Origin: Aeromonas sanarellii
GTDB taxonomy: Bacteria > Pseudomonadota > Gammaproteobacteria > Enterobacterales > Aeromonadaceae
Direction of reading: 5' to 3'
DNA length: 64,000 bases
Assembly: GCF_000820085.1 (NCBI RefSeq)
Contig: NZ_CDBN01000050.1
Location: forward strand, 79,925-143,924
Shown here: in pieces, positions 44,393 to 54,482 of the stretch
How the letters are laid out: each line of letters opens with the position of its first letter
How positions within the stretch are numbered: position 1 is the stretch's first letter
Notes under the pieces: generated by a model
What the model was told of the DNA's origin: nothing
Databases searched by the model: none
Seen by the model: the letters and a program-made list of their open reading frames with translations, nothing else
Position numbers and translations under genes: made by a program

Positions 44393-45615
44393 AGCAGCAG
44401 CCCCGCGAAGGGTTCGACAGTGACGGTTTCTCCCGCCGCTACCTTGCCCCGTTCCTGCTCGAGGACGATGTAGCAGTTGGCCCGGGACAGGGAACTGAAG
44501 ACCCCGGAGTCCTGGGAGCCGGTGCTGCGCACCTCGAAGCCGTGCGGGCCCTGGCTCAGAATGCCGCGCTGGAAGTCCAGGCGCCCCGGGCTCTTCTTGA
44601 GCGGCTCGGTGGCGGTGGCCTTGAGAGGGAGCGGGCGCTCGAACTGCTGGCCGGCCAGCCTGGCCAGCGCCGGCTGCACCAGTTGATCGAAGGTGACCAT
44701 GGCGGAGACCGGGTTGCCCGGCAGGCCGAAGAACCAGGCATGGGGCAGGCGGCCAAAGGCAAAGGGCTTGCCCGGCTTGATGGCGAGCTTCCAGAAGCCG
44801 ATTTCGCCGAGCTCCTCGAGCAGCTGCTTGGTGAAGTCCGCCTCGCCCACCGAGACACCGCCCGTGGTGATCAGGGCGTCGGCCTCGCGGTCGGCCTGAA
44901 TGAAGGCGGCGCGCAGGGCGGCCGGATCGTCCGGGATGATGCCAAGGTCCAGGCAGTCTATGCCCATGCGGCTCAGCATGGCCTTGACCCCGTAACGGTT
45001 GGAGTCGTATATGTCCCCATGCCGGAGCGGGGTACCCAGGGGCTTGAGCTCGTCCCCCGTGCTGAAGATGGCCACCTTCAGGGGGCGGCGCACCGAGACG
45101 CTGGCGATGCCGAGGGACGCCAGCAGCGGCAGCTCCCGGGGGCTCAGGCGCAGGCCGCTGGCGAGCACTCTGGCCCCCTGCGCCAGGTCCTCGCCGCGGC
45201 GGCGGATATTCTGGCCAGGCAGGGGATGAGTCAGAAAAGTGATCCCGTTGTCGTTCGCCTGCGTTTCTTCCTGCATGACCACCGCCTCCGTGCCCGCGGG
45301 CACCGGGGCCCCGGTCATGATGCGGATGCAGTGGCCGGCAGGCCATTCCCCCTCATAGGGCTGGCCCGCGAAGGCCTTGCCCGCCACGGGAAGCGGCGCC
45401 CCGGCGGCGAGATCCGCCAGGCGCACCGCATAGCCGTCCATGGCGGCGTTGTCGAAGGGGGGCACCGACAGGGGGGAACTGATCTCCTCGGCCAGGATCC
45501 GATCCAGCGCCTGGGGCAGGGGCAACCGCTCCGTCTCGCAGCAGCAGCTGAGTTGTTCCAGCATCCCTTGCAGGGCCTTGTTCAAGGGGAGGAGTGCACC
45601 GGTATCGAATCCCAT
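44389..45615 (-). CDS. moeA: Molybdopterin molybdenumtransferase MoeA
   Basis: Inserts molybdenum into adenylylated molybdopterin. It has 408 residues. [58 protein letters not shown] and [13 protein letters not shown] are diagnostic. Three consecutive ATGs (45621, 45618 and 45615) follow GAGAGG; the last gives [16 protein letters not shown], as in E. coli, with the best spacing. The frame extends 41 codons further without similarity. It forms a two-gene operon with moeB. Confidence 0.95.
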   Translation of the reverse strand: MGFDTGALLPLNKALQGMLEQLSCCCETERLPLPQALDRILAEEISSPLSVPPFDNAAMDGYAVRLADLAAGAPLPVAGKAFAGQPYEGEWPAGHCIRIMTGAPVPAGTEAVVMQEETQANDNGITFLTHPLPGQNIRRRGEDLAQGARVLASGLRLSPRELPLLASLGIASVSVRRPLKVAIFSTGDELKPLGTPLRHGDIYDSNRYGVKAMLSRMGIDCLDLGIIPDDPAALRAAFIQADREADALITTGGVSVGEADFTKQLLEELGEIGFWKLAIKPGKPFAFGRLPHAWFFGLPGNPVSAMVTFDQLVQPALARLAGQQFERPLPLKATATEPLKKSPGRLDFQRGILSQGPHGFEVRSTGSQDSGVFSSLSRANCYIVLEQERGKVAAGETVTVEPFAGLLL

Positions 45616-45933
45616 CATCATGACCTCTCTGGTGTGTAGGGGGCGGATTATCCCAAAAATCCGCCCGAATGGGCAGGCCGAAGGTGCGGGAATGGGGGCA
45701 GGCCCCCCGGGTGTGGGGCGGCAGTCCCCTCGCACCACCAGGTGGGGGCGGGTCCGGGTTCAGCGTATGTCCCCGAACGGGGAGGTGGATAGAGAGCAAA
45801 ACGGGGCGGTTTGACATAAAGTCGGGTGCCGGACTTGAGTTAGCCGGAATTATGACAATAATCGCCCTGTAAGATTGCGCCGCGGCACCATGTCGCAGGC
45901 CAGCACAGTCCCTGAGCGTGGGAGAGAAACAAG
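45616..45933. other. moeA-folE divergent intergenic region
   Basis: About 320 bp with a very GC-rich half (45665-45790, including GGGGGCAGGCCCCCC) and an AT-richer half next to folE. A possible folE promoter is TTGAGT (45835-45840), a 16-bp gap and AATAAT (45857-45862). A TTGACA also occurs at 45811-45816. I found no gene or clear operator. Confidence 0.45.
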
Positions 45934-46590
45934 ATGACGAGCTTAAGCCAGGAAGCCCTGTTGGTCAGGGCGGCGCTCGAGGCCCAGGGCCTCGAGACAC
46001 CTCTGGTGGCCAATGCATTGAACGGCCAGCAGAAGAAGGAAAAAATCGAAGGTCATATGCGCGCCATCATGGAGACGCTGGGGCTGGATCTGGCCGACGA
46101 CAGTCTGGCCGAGACGCCGCACCGCATCGCCAAGATGTACGTGAACGAGATCTTCTCCGGCCTCGACTATGCCACCTTCCCCAAGGTGACGGTGATCGAG
46201 AACAAGATGAAGGTGGACGAGATGATCATGGTGCGGGACATCAGCCTCACCAGCACCTGCGAACACCACTTCGTCACCATAGACGGCTTTGCCCACGTGG
46301 CCTACATCCCCCGCGGCAAGGTGATTGGCCTGTCGAAGATCAACCGCATCGTGCAGTTCTTCGCCCGCCGTCCCCAGGTGCAGGAGCGGCTCACCCAGCA
46401 GATCCTGCTGGCGCTGCAGACCCTGCTCGGCACCCAGGATGTGGCCATCAGCATCAAGGCGACCCATTTTTGCGTGAAGGCCCGTGGCGTGATGGACTCC
46501 ACCTCCTACACCACCACCACCTCCCTGGGCGGCGTCTTCAAGACCCAGCCCGATACCCGCGCCGAGTTTCTCGGCGGCCTGAAGGGTTAG
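45934..46590 (+). CDS. folE: GTP cyclohydrolase I
   Basis: Makes 7,8-dihydroneopterin triphosphate from GTP for folate (and queuosine) synthesis. It has 218 residues. [49 protein letters not shown] is diagnostic, with zinc ligands in CEHH and [22 protein letters not shown] lies about 7 nt before the ATG. Like MoaA it draws on GTP, but its place next to moeA may be incidental. Confidence 0.97.
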   Translation: MTSLSQEALLVRAALEAQGLETPLVANALNGQQKKEKIEGHMRAIMETLGLDLADDSLAETPHRIAKMYVNEIFSGLDYATFPKVTVIENKMKVDEMIMVRDISLTSTCEHHFVTIDGFAHVAYIPRGKVIGLSKINRIVQFFARRPQVQERLTQQILLALQTLLGTQDVAISIKATHFCVKARGVMDSTSYTTTTSLGGVFKTQPDTRAEFLGGLKG

Positions 46591-46646
46591 CAACAGGGGG
46601 CATGCTCCGGTATGCCCCTCCTGCCCGTTTTTTTCTGAAAAAATCC

Positions 46647-46673
46647 TAAAGCCCGGGCAATGCCAGCCGATAT
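46647..46673 (+). promoter_or_regulatory. Sigma-28 (FliA) type promoter for the chemoreceptor
   Basis: TAAA, a 15-bp gap, then GCCGATAT. The consensus is TAAA-N15-GCCGATAA, so only the last base differs. It lies about 210 bp upstream of the chemoreceptor start codon, after the weak hairpin that follows folE (46597-46618). Confidence 0.75.
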
Positions 46674-46881
46674 GGCTCTCCGTGTCGCCAGATGGCCGGT
46701 CTTTCAGTGCCGTGCGGCGCCCTCATCCCACGGTGCAACAGCGGTGCCAGCGTATGGCGTTGCCCTGGTGTACACCGACACGGATGAGACCCTATGTACT
46801 GCTAAGGATGGCGGTGATGGTGCTCGCGCCCTTGGGCCGACGCCGACCAATGCCCCTTGTTTTCCCCATGCAGGACATGCC

Positions 46882-48531
46882 ATGAACACCATGACGATAG
46901 GCAAGAAACTTACCGCCGGCTTTGCCGTCCTCGGCCTGATGATGGCCTTTATCGGCGGGGCCTCGCTGTTTGAATTCAGCAAGATGAACCGGGCCGCCAT
47001 CGGCTTCACCGACAGCATCCTGCCCGCGGTCGTGCACACCAGCACCCTGGGCGAGACCATCAATGCCCTGCGCCGCTACGAGCTGGATGTCTTCCTGGTG
47101 GCGGACGATCCCCAGCAGAAGGCCCGCTATCGCGACGAGAGCGAGAAGAGCCTGCGGGACGCCGCGCAGCAGATAGCGGCCCACGATGCCACCATCTGGG
47201 AGGAAGATCTGGAGGAGCGGCGCACCTTCGACATCGTCAAGGCGGACTGGGAGAAGTACGTCGCCCTGCACCAGCGCATCCGTCAGATGCAGGACGCAGG
47301 CCAGATGGCCGAGGCCCAGCACCTCTTCATGGCCGAGGGGGTGACCCTCTACACCAACCTGAGCAAGTCGGTGGGGGATCTCATCCGCATCAATCACGGC
47401 TACTCCGTCAGTTCCCGTGCCGAGGTGGTCGCCGCCTTCGACAGCGCCAAGCTGAGCGTCACCCTGGCCCTGATCATCGGCCTGGTGCTGGTGATCGCCC
47501 TCTCCGTGGTACTGACCCGCCAGATCCGCGACCCGCTCATCATGCTGGCCCGCCAGGCCCAGCGCATCGCGAGCGGCGATCTCGGCAAGGGGGAGCTGCA
47601 GGAGTGGATCCGTGGCAACCGCTTCAACCGCGACGAGCTGGGTCAGCTGGGCTCGGCCATCGACCGGATGCAGGAGGCGCTGGCTAGCCTGGTGAGCGAG
47701 ATCGCGGGCTCGGTGAGCCAGCTCAGCAGCGCGGTGGAGGAGGTTAGCGCCATCTCCGAGCAGTCCGCCAAGGGCATGGCCAGCCAGCAGAGCGAGGTCT
47801 CCCAGGTGGCCACCGCCATGAACGAGATGCAGTCCACCGTCAATGAGGTGGCCCGCAACACCACGGACGCCATGGGCGCGGCCAAGCAGGCTTCTCGCAC
47901 CTCGGCCCAGGGCAACGAGGTGGTGCGTGGCGCCATCGGGAGCATAGAGCAGGTCTCCCGCCAGATAGAGCAGGCGGGGGCCGTGGTGCAGCAACTGGAG
48001 ACCGACAGCGCCAGCATCAGCATGGTGCTTGACGTCATTCGCGGCATCGCCGAGCAGACCAATCTGCTGGCCCTCAACGCGGCCATCGAGGCGGCCCGGG
48101 CTGGCGAGCAGGGGCGCGGTTTTGCGGTCGTCGCGGACGAGGTGCGCAGTCTGGCCCAGCGTACCCAGGCGTCCACCGCCGAGATCAGCAAGATGATCGA
48201 GGTGCTGCAGGAGCGCACCGCCGAGGCGGGCAACGCCATGCAGCTGAGCCGCCAGCAGATGCAGGAGAGCGTCGAGCTGGCCCGGGAGGCGGGGGGCAGC
48301 ATCGACAGCATCAACGGTGCCGTCACCCAGATCACCGACATGAACACCCTGATCGCCACCGCCACCGAGCAGCAGAATGCGGTCACCGAGGAGCTCAACC
48401 GCAGCATCGTCAATATCCATGCCGCCGCCGACGAGAACGCCCTGGGGGCACAGCAGACCGCCCAGGCCTGCGTCGAGCTGAGCAAGCTGGCCACCTCGCT
48501 GCACCATATGACCCAGCGTTTTACCCTGTAA
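46882..48531 (+). CDS. Methyl-accepting chemotaxis protein
   Basis: A 549-residue transmembrane receptor. TM1 (about 10-32, [21 protein letters not shown]) is followed by a periplasmic four-helix-bundle-like region (about 35-190). TM2 lies at about 195-215, then HAMP and a long signalling coiled coil with the hairpin tip [41 protein letters not shown]. The ligand is unknown. The ATG at 46882 has AGGA at 7 nt. The frame is open for 74 more codons, but those run through the probable 5' leader. Flagellar (FliA) control is predicted. Confidence 0.92.
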   Translation: MNTMTIGKKLTAGFAVLGLMMAFIGGASLFEFSKMNRAAIGFTDSILPAVVHTSTLGETINALRRYELDVFLVADDPQQKARYRDESEKSLRDAAQQIAAHDATIWEEDLEERRTFDIVKADWEKYVALHQRIRQMQDAGQMAEAQHLFMAEGVTLYTNLSKSVGDLIRINHGYSVSSRAEVVAAFDSAKLSVTLALIIGLVLVIALSVVLTRQIRDPLIMLARQAQRIASGDLGKGELQEWIRGNRFNRDELGQLGSAIDRMQEALASLVSEIAGSVSQLSSAVEEVSAISEQSAKGMASQQSEVSQVATAMNEMQSTVNEVARNTTDAMGAAKQASRTSAQGNEVVRGAIGSIEQVSRQIEQAGAVVQQLETDSASISMVLDVIRGIAEQTNLLALNAAIEAARAGEQGRGFAVVADEVRSLAQRTQASTAEISKMIEVLQERTAEAGNAMQLSRQQMQESVELAREAGGSIDSINGAVTQITDMNTLIATATEQQNAVTEELNRSIVNIHAAADENALGAQQTAQACVELSKLATSLHHMTQRFTL

Positions 48532-48552
48532 GCCTTGTTCGGCAGATAGCAG

Positions 48553-48578
48553 AAGGCCCCGCCAATTGGCGGGGCCTT
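48553..48578. terminator. Intrinsic terminator
   Basis: AAGGCCCCGCC, loop AATT, GGCGGGGCCTT: an 11-bp stem between the chemoreceptor gene and the convergent fhs. Confidence 0.85.
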
Positions 48579-48658
48579 GTCGTTTCTGGCTGGTTTGTTG
48601 ATCGTAGGGTCGATTAGTGCAGCGTAATCGGCCGGCGCCAGACTGTTTATCCGATCAT

Positions 48659-50392
48659 TTAGCTCAATCCGACTATCTCACCGTCGTCGTCGATATCGAT
48701 ATGACGGTAGGCTGGCAGGCTGCCCAGGCCCGGCATGGTCATGACGGGGCCCGCCAGGGCATAGACGAAGCCGGCGCCGGCGCAGAGCCGCACCTCCTCG
48801 ACGGGCACCTCGAAGTCCGTCGGCACGCCCTTGAGGGCGGGGTCATGGCTCAGGGACAGCGGCGTCTTGGCCACGCAGACCGGCAGGTGATCCCAGCCAT
48901 CGGCCGAGAGACTGGCCAGCTGCCGGCGCGCCTTGTCCGACAGTTGCACGCCGCGCCCGCCGTAACCGCACTCCACCAGGGTGGCGAGCTTGGCGGCGAG
49001 GCTCGCCTCGTCGGGGTAGAGCAGCCTGACCTCACTCGGCTGCTCGCAGGCCGCCACCACGGCGCGGGCCAGATCCGCGGCGCCCGCCCCTCCTTGGGTG
49101 AACGCCTGGGAGAGGGCGACGTCGCAGGCCCCGGCGCGGCGCGCCTCCTCTGCCAGCAGGGCCAGCTCGGCGTCGCTGTCGGCGGGGAAGCGGTTGATGG
49201 CCACCACCACGGGCACCCCGTAGCGGCGGGCGTTCTGGATATGCCAGGCGAGGTTGGCACAGCCCGCTTTCAGGGTGGGCAGATCTTCCCCCTGCAGGCT
49301 GGCTGGCAGCGGCTGGCCCGGGCGGATGTCGAGCAGGCCGCTGTTGGCCTTGAGGCCGCGCACCGTGGCCACCAGCACCACGCAGGCGGGGGCGAGGCCG
49401 GACTGGCGATACTTGATGTTGAAGAACTTCTCCAGCCCCATGTCGGAGCCGAACCCCGCCTCGGTCACCACATAGTCGGCCAGGCCCAGGGCCATGCGAT
49501 CGGCGATGACGGAGGAGTTGCCGTGGGCGATGTTGGCAAAGGGGCCGGCGTGGACCAGCACCGGGGTCTGCTCCGTGGTCTGCATCAGGGTGGGCTTGAG
49601 GGCGTCTTTGAGCAGCACCGTCATGGCCCCCGCCACTTCCAGCTGCTCGGCGGTCACGGGTTGGCCGCGAAGGTCGAGGGCGAGCTGGATGCGGCCGATG
49701 CGCGCGCGCAAGTCCTTGAGATCGCTCGCCAGGGCCAGAATGGCCATCAGCTCGGAGGCGGCGGTGATGACGAAGCGATCGGGGCGCTCGACACCGTCGG
49801 CGACGCCCCCCTGACCGAGGGTGAGGTGGCGCAGGGCCCTGTCATTCATGTCCAGGGCGCGCGGCCAGAGGATGTTGGCCGGGTCGATATCCAGGCGCGC
49901 CAGCCCGGTGTTGGGGGTGAACGCCTCCCCGAGTTTCTGCTCGTGGAACAGGCGGGCATCGAGGGCGGCGGCGGCCAGGTTGTGGGCGGCGGTGAGGGCG
50001 TGAAAATCCCCGGTGAGGTGGAGGTTCATCTCCTCCATCGGCACCACCTGGGCCATGCCACCCCCGGCGGCTCCTCCCTTGACCCCGAACACGGGGCCGA
50101 GGCTCGGCTGGCGTATGGTGGCGATGCCGGACTGGCCGATGTGGTTGAGCCCCATGGAGAGCCCGATCGTGGTGACCGTCTTGCCCTCCCCGAGGGGGGT
50201 CGGGGTGATGGCGCTCACCAGCACCAGTTTGCCGGGCTCGCGGGCGGGGGCGTGATGGAGCAGCGCGAGGTCGAGTTTGCCCTTGTAACGGCCGTGGGGG
50301 TGGAGATGGGCGGCCGCTATGCCGAGCTGTGCTGCCACCTCGGCGATGGGTAGGCGGGGGGACTGGCGGGAGATCTCGATATCGCTTAGCAT
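48659..50392 (-). CDS. fhs: Formate-tetrahydrofolate ligase
   Basis: An ATP-dependent enzyme making 10-formyl-THF from formate, 577 residues. The P-loop-like [27 protein letters not shown] is present. [36 protein letters not shown] and [21 protein letters not shown] are diagnostic. The start at 50392 has GAGG at 6 nt; the frame extends 18 codons upstream. Fhs is patchy in gammaproteobacteria. It could salvage formate carbon into purines, useful in an anaerobic fermentative life. Confidence 0.95.
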   Translation of the reverse strand: MLSDIEISRQSPRLPIAEVAAQLGIAAAHLHPHGRYKGKLDLALLHHAPAREPGKLVLVSAITPTPLGEGKTVTTIGLSMGLNHIGQSGIATIRQPSLGPVFGVKGGAAGGGMAQVVPMEEMNLHLTGDFHALTAAHNLAAAALDARLFHEQKLGEAFTPNTGLARLDIDPANILWPRALDMNDRALRHLTLGQGGVADGVERPDRFVITAASELMAILALASDLKDLRARIGRIQLALDLRGQPVTAEQLEVAGAMTVLLKDALKPTLMQTTEQTPVLVHAGPFANIAHGNSSVIADRMALGLADYVVTEAGFGSDMGLEKFFNIKYRQSGLAPACVVLVATVRGLKANSGLLDIRPGQPLPASLQGEDLPTLKAGCANLAWHIQNARRYGVPVVVAINRFPADSDAELALLAEEARRAGACDVALSQAFTQGGAGAADLARAVVAACEQPSEVRLLYPDEASLAAKLATLVECGYGGRGVQLSDKARRQLASLSADGWDHLPVCVAKTPLSLSHDPALKGVPTDFEVPVEEVRLCAGAGFVYALAGPVMTMPGLGSLPAYRHIDIDDDGEIVGLS

Positions 50393-50458
50393 CAGCACCT
50401 CGTTGGCATGTCGGGTCAAATATGCGGCGAAGTCTAGAGGAATCAACAGGGTAATCCA

Positions 50459-50860
50459 ATGAGCAATACTATTTTATCCGGCAGTCGTGAGCCCCATCAA
50501 AGCCCCATCCTGCTGGATCTCAACGCCCTCTATCACCCGCCCAAACGGCCGCTCACTGCCCTTGGCATCGTCAGCGCCTTCATCCCGCTGTTCGGCTACG
50601 GCTGGCAGGCGATGACCCAGGATCCCGAGACCCACTTTCGCCACGAGCTCGGCAAGCGCATCAACAGGCACAGGAGCGACGAGGCGAACCTCGCCCTGAT
50701 GATGCAGTTGGCGGCCATGCTCGACTGCCACTGCCTGCACATCACCCTGCCCTATGCGCTGGGAGAGGCCGAGCTCGCCGCCTTGCGCCAGCGCCTGCCA
50801 CGCTGGCAGATGAGCCAGCAGGATCACCTGCTGGTGGCCGAGCTGATGCCCACTCCCTGA
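50459..50860 (+). CDS. Protein of unknown function, 133 aa
   Basis: I do not recognise it. It is a soluble, His-rich protein (nine or more His) without signal peptide. One moderately hydrophobic stretch ([21 protein letters not shown], about 32-52) could be a membrane-associated helix. [39 protein letters not shown] follows and looks helical. AGGG lies about 7 nt before the ATG. It is divergent from fhs and convergent with a LysR gene. Coding potential looks good. Confidence 0.65.
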   Translation: MSNTILSGSREPHQSPILLDLNALYHPPKRPLTALGIVSAFIPLFGYGWQAMTQDPETHFRHELGKRINRHRSDEANLALMMQLAAMLDCHCLHITLPYALGEAELAALRQRLPRWQMSQQDHLLVAELMPTP

Positions 50861-50868
50861 GCCCGGGC

Positions 50869-51771
50869 TCAGGTCTCCCTGTCCCAGTAGTGGGGCGCCA
50901 GGTAGCGCTCCTGCACGAACTCGATGAAGCAGCGCACCTTGGCCGACACGAAACGGCGGTGCGGATAGAGGGCGTAGAGCCCCACCTGCCCCTTCTCCCA
51001 CTCCGGCAGCAGGGGCACCAGCGCCCCCGAGCGCAGTGCGTCGCCGACGATGAAGGTGGGCTGCAATATGATGCCCTGGTGGTCGCAGGCGGCCCGGGTC
51101 AGGGCCACCCCGTTGTTGGCGCGAAGGGGCCCCTGGGGGCGAATGCTCTGTTGCTCCCCATCCCGTTTGAAGACCCAGTCCGGCTGGGTCAGGGTGTAGA
51201 TGAGGCAGTCGTGCTGCTTGAGATCCTCCGGGGTCCTGGGGGTGCCCCGGCGGGCCAGGTAGTCGGGGCTGGCGCACACCACCATCTTCATCATGGCGAG
51301 CGGCTTGGCCACCAGGGAGGAGTCCGGCAGGTTGCCGATGCGCAGCGCCAGATCGAACCCCTCCTCCACCAGGGCCACCCGCCGGTCGCTGTACTCTATC
51401 TCCAGCTTGAGCTCGGGGAAGCGCTCACGAAACAGCGGCAGGGCGGGGGAGAGGTGCAGGTAGCCGAAGTCCATGGGCACCGACAGCTTGAGGGTGCCCT
51501 GGGGCTGCTGGTTGTTGTGGGTGAGCTGGCTGTGGGTCTCCTCGAGCTCCGCCAGCAGGACCAGGGAGCGCTGATAGTAGAACTGGCCCGCCTCTGTGGG
51601 GTTGACCTGGCGGGTGGTGCGCGACAGCAGCCGGGTCGACAGCGACTCCTCGAGCTGCTGCATCAGCTTGGACGTCATGGCGACCGAGATCCCGAGCTGG
51701 TGGGCGGCCTTGGTAAAGCTCTGGCACTCCACCACCTTGATGAAGGTGCGCATGGCGGCTATCTGATCCAT
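50869..51771 (-). CDS. LysR-family transcriptional regulator
   Basis: A 300-residue regulator. The winged helix-turn-helix (FIKVVECQSFTKAAHQLGISVAMTSKLMQQLEESLSTRLLSRTTRQ) is followed by a periplasmic-binding-like effector domain (about 90-295). It belongs to the CrgA/AaeR-like subgroup, judging by LSVPMDFGYLHLSPALPLF. The effector is unknown. It is divergent from yceI across an AT-rich 109-bp spacer that could hold shared control. Confidence 0.88.
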   Translation of the reverse strand: MDQIAAMRTFIKVVECQSFTKAAHQLGISVAMTSKLMQQLEESLSTRLLSRTTRQVNPTEAGQFYYQRSLVLLAELEETHSQLTHNNQQPQGTLKLSVPMDFGYLHLSPALPLFRERFPELKLEIEYSDRRVALVEEGFDLALRIGNLPDSSLVAKPLAMMKMVVCASPDYLARRGTPRTPEDLKQHDCLIYTLTQPDWVFKRDGEQQSIRPQGPLRANNGVALTRAACDHQGIILQPTFIVGDALRSGALVPLLPEWEKGQVGLYALYPHRRFVSAKVRCFIEFVQERYLAPHYWDRET

Positions 51772-51880
51772 ATTCCACTCTCAGTTGATAATTATTTTAA
51801 TAAATCGATGATTATCTATTGCTACGAGGAGGTTAGCATTTTGGACACAGATGTGAACCCCCAATGAAGGAACGATCGGA

Positions 51881-52441
51881 ATGAAAATGACCAAGGCCCT
51901 GCTGGCCTCCTGCCTGTTTATGGCGGCTCCCCTGATGGCGGCCGATTACGATGTCGACGCGGCCCACACCACAGTCCAGTTCAAGGTGGGCCACCTCGGC
52001 TTCTCCGAGCTGGTCGGCCGGTTCAACACCTTCAGCGGCACCTTCAGCATGGACGACGCCAACCCGGCGGCGGCCAAGGCGAGCTTCGAGATCGACGCCG
52101 CCAGCGTGGACTCCAACCACGAGGCCCGCGACAAGCACCTGCGCAGCCCCGACTTCCTGGACGTGAAGCAGTATCCCAAGATGACCTTCGTCAGCACCGG
52201 CTATGAAGGCACCAAGGAGAAGGGCGTGCTCAAGGGCACCCTGACCCTGCACGGCGTCGCCAAGGAAGTGGCCTTCGATCTGGTCCACATCGGCGAAGGC
52301 AAGGATCCCTGGGGTGGCTACCGCAGCGGCTTCAACGCCACCACCACCATCAAGCGCAGCGACTTTGGCGTGAACTACATGGTGCCGAACATCCCGGACG
52401 AGATGAACATCAGCCTGTTCGTCGAAGGCGTGCGCAAGTAA
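51881..52441 (+). CDS. YceI-family periplasmic protein
   Basis: A 186-residue lipocalin-like protein of a family that binds isoprenoid-type lipids. A signal peptide (MKMTKALLASCLFMAAPLMA) precedes ADYDVDAAHTTVQFKVGHLGFSELVGRFNTFSGTF. LTLHGVAKEVAFDL and GFNATTTIKRSDFGVNYMVPNIPDEMNISLFVEGVRK are typical. The stop TAA overlaps the ATG of the next ORF. Confidence 0.94.
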   Translation: MKMTKALLASCLFMAAPLMAADYDVDAAHTTVQFKVGHLGFSELVGRFNTFSGTFSMDDANPAAAKASFEIDAASVDSNHEARDKHLRSPDFLDVKQYPKMTFVSTGYEGTKEKGVLKGTLTLHGVAKEVAFDLVHIGEGKDPWGGYRSGFNATTTIKRSDFGVNYMVPNIPDEMNISLFVEGVRK

Positions 52442-53175
52442 TGGGCGCAGCGCTCTTGCTACAAACCCTGGCGGCCCCCTTGGGGGCCGCTTTGTTGTCG
52501 TGGCGCTGGCCGCGGCTGGGGTATCCGGGGGGCGCCCTGGCGCTCTGGCTGGTGGGCTGCCTGCTGGGCGGTGCCTATGGCCTGCCGGTCAAGGCGTGGC
52601 AGTGGCTGCCGCTGTGCCTGCTGGTGCCCGCCCTGGCACAACAGGTCGGCAAGGGGGTCGCCCTGGTGCTGTTCGCCCTGCTCGGCGCCCTGGTGTGGTG
52701 GCAGGGGCTGGCCTCGGTGCTCGCCACAGAGCCGCGCATCTGGCTGGCCCTGCTGCCCGCCGTCGCCTGGTACGGCTGGACGGGCTGGCGCGGTGACAGC
52801 GAGGAGGGGATCGGCTTCGCCCTCGCCTTCATCTGGCTGGCGCTGGTCATCGGCATCGACGGCAGCCTGCTGATCGCCCAGCTGGCGGGCGCCCTGGCCG
52901 CCTTCGCCGGGTTCCGTGCCCTGCTCGGCGCCTTTGCGGGGATCAAGGTGGCCCCGGCCGCCCTGGGGGTGGCGCTCGCCTTCGTGCAGATGCTGGCCTG
53001 GCAATACGTGGAGGTGCCGCTGCTGGTGCTGCTGCCGGTCTGGTTGCTGCCACTCCTTGAGTGGATCCTGCGCAAGCGCCCCGGACTGTCCCGCTGGGGT
53101 CTGTTGATCCTGGTGGCGGTGATCGGTGCCGGCGTGAGTCTGTGGTGGGTGTGGCCCCAGGCGTCACTTTACTGA
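52441..53175 (+). CDS. Polytopic membrane protein of unknown function
   Basis: A 244-residue, extremely hydrophobic protein with about eight predicted membrane segments. Short charged loops occur (WRGDSEEG and LRKRPGLSR). No family is recognised; many Trp and Leu residues and few charges suggest a pure membrane protein. The ATG at 52441 overlaps the yceI stop (TAATG). The first 20 codons contain a perfect GC-rich hairpin with a T-rich tail, which looks like the yceI terminator, so the true start might be downstream. Otherwise it is translationally coupled to yceI. Confidence 0.6.
   Translation: MGAALLLQTLAAPLGAALLSWRWPRLGYPGGALALWLVGCLLGGAYGLPVKAWQWLPLCLLVPALAQQVGKGVALVLFALLGALVWWQGLASVLATEPRIWLALLPAVAWYGWTGWRGDSEEGIGFALAFIWLALVIGIDGSLLIAQLAGALAAFAGFRALLGAFAGIKVAPAALGVALAFVQMLAWQYVEVPLLVLLPVWLLPLLEWILRKRPGLSRWGLLILVAVIGAGVSLWWVWPQASLY
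52471..52497 (+). terminator. Terminator-like hairpin inside the start of the membrane ORF
   Basis: GCGGCCCCC, 2-nt centre, GGGGGCCGC, then TTTGTTG. It lies 30 bp after the yceI stop and encodes LAAPLGAAL of the next ORF. It may attenuate transcription into that ORF. Confidence 0.5.
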
Positions 53176-53297
53176 TTTCTGCATGAAAAACAGGCTATTA
53201 CCTTAGAAATTGATGGGCTTGTCAAAGTCTGCACAGATAAAGATTGAGACCCATGGTGCTTTCGGATAAAAAGGATTTTCAATTATCTGGACACACA

Positions 53298-53325
53298 CAG
53301 AACCCGGCTATGCCGGGTTCTGTTT
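53298..53325 (+). terminator. Intrinsic terminator
   Basis: CAGAACCCGGC, loop TAT, GCCGGGTTCTG then TTT. It ends the upstream transcript and rules out an upstream start for the next gene. Confidence 0.8.
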
Positions 53326-53360
53326 GCCTGCTTTCTCGCGGCACGCTAAGGAGGCCACAG

Positions 53361-54482
53361 TTGCGCAGTCAGGGATCTGAGCATCTGTTTTTTCGCCATT
53401 TCACCGAGCAGGGACGCCTCGGGGATCTCTGCATCCTGCTGGTGACCCATCTGCTGCCCGACCGGCCCCACTTCATCCAGGTGCTCGATGGGGTGGGGCG
53501 CGTCGGCGCCATCCTGCCCAAACCCAAGTCCGTCCACGGGCCGACCCTGGCCTGGGCCCAGCAGCACTATCCCGTGCTGCCCCTCAATCGCCACTGGACC
53601 TCGGATCCCGAAGGGGTCATAGCCCAGATTGCCCCCCTGGTACGGGAGCATGAGCGGCTCATCATCCTCGACATCGGCGGCTATTTTGCCAAGAGCCAGG
53701 CGGTCCTCGCCGAGCACTTCGGCGCGCGCTTTCTCGGGGTGGTGGAGATGACGGAGAACGGCCATCAGCGCTACGAGCAGGAGCACCTGGCCGCCCCCGT
53801 CATCTCGGTGGCCCGCAGCCCCCTCAAGCAGGCGGAGGACATCCAGATCGGCCTGAGCGTGGTCTACTCCGCCGAGTCCCTGGCGCGCACCCTGAGGCGC
53901 ACCTTCAACGTCTGCCAGGCCGCCCTGTTCGGCTATGGCAAGGTGGGGCGCAGCATCGCCCGCGAACTGCGCTGCCGCAACCTGCACCTGGAGCTGGTGG
54001 AGACGGACGCCCTGCGCCAGGTGGAGGCGCTCTCCCACGGCTTCAAGCTGGTGAACAAGGCCGAGGCCCTGGGGCGGGCCGAGCTGGTGATCTGCTGCAC
54101 CGGCAACGGGGCGCTGGACATTGCCGACTTGCAGGCCCTGCGCCCCGGCGCCATGGTGGCGTCGGTCACTTCCGCCGACGACGAGTTCGCGTTCTGCCTC
54201 TCCCAGCTGCCCTGGCCGAGCGAGGAGGTGTGCCCTCACGTGCTGGCCCTCAGCCGCCCGGACGGCAGCACCATCTTCCTGCTGAACCGGGGGGAGGCGG
54301 TCAACTTCGTCCACGGCGCCGTCATCGGCGAATACGTCTACCTGGTGCTGGCGGAGATCATCGAGGGGGTGCACCAGCTGGCCAGGCAGACGCCGGAGCC
54401 CGGCTTGTTCGAATTGCCCCAGGCCACCATGCAGCGCATCGCCCGCCACTGGTTAACCGATTTTCACGGAGTCACCCCATGA
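53361..54482 (+). CDS. SAH-hydrolase-like Rossmann protein
   Basis: A 373-residue protein related to adenosylhomocysteinase but shorter and divergent. The NAD-binding motif is LFGYGKVGRSIARELRCRNL, and GRAELVICCTGNGALDIADLQALRPGAMVASVTSADDEF mirrors the cofactor domain. Standard SAHH signatures such as the KMKNxAIVxNIGHFDxE stretch are absent, so hydrolase activity is doubtful. The start is TTG at 53361, with a perfect AAGGAGG 6 nt upstream. Longer ATG starts fall before or in the terminator. The 3' end overlaps a SelW-like gene (ATGA), pointing to a joint redox or methyl-cycle role. Confidence 0.75.
   Translation: MRSQGSEHLFFRHFTEQGRLGDLCILLVTHLLPDRPHFIQVLDGVGRVGAILPKPKSVHGPTLAWAQQHYPVLPLNRHWTSDPEGVIAQIAPLVREHERLIILDIGGYFAKSQAVLAEHFGARFLGVVEMTENGHQRYEQEHLAAPVISVARSPLKQAEDIQIGLSVVYSAESLARTLRRTFNVCQAALFGYGKVGRSIARELRCRNLHLELVETDALRQVEALSHGFKLVNKAEALGRAELVICCTGNGALDIADLQALRPGAMVASVTSADDEFAFCLSQLPWPSEEVCPHVLALSRPDGSTIFLLNRGEAVNFVHGAVIGEYVYLVLAEIIEGVHQLARQTPEPGLFELPQATMQRIARHWLTDFHGVTP

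Noticed and set aside
48617..50353. Open frame of 578 codons on the plus strand over fhs
   Set aside because: Antisense shadow of formate-tetrahydrofolate ligase, with no ribosome site and biased composition.
53244..53360. ATG start for the SAH-hydrolase-like gene
   Set aside because: A complete terminator (53298-53325) lies in between, and the TTG at 53361 has a perfect ribosome site.
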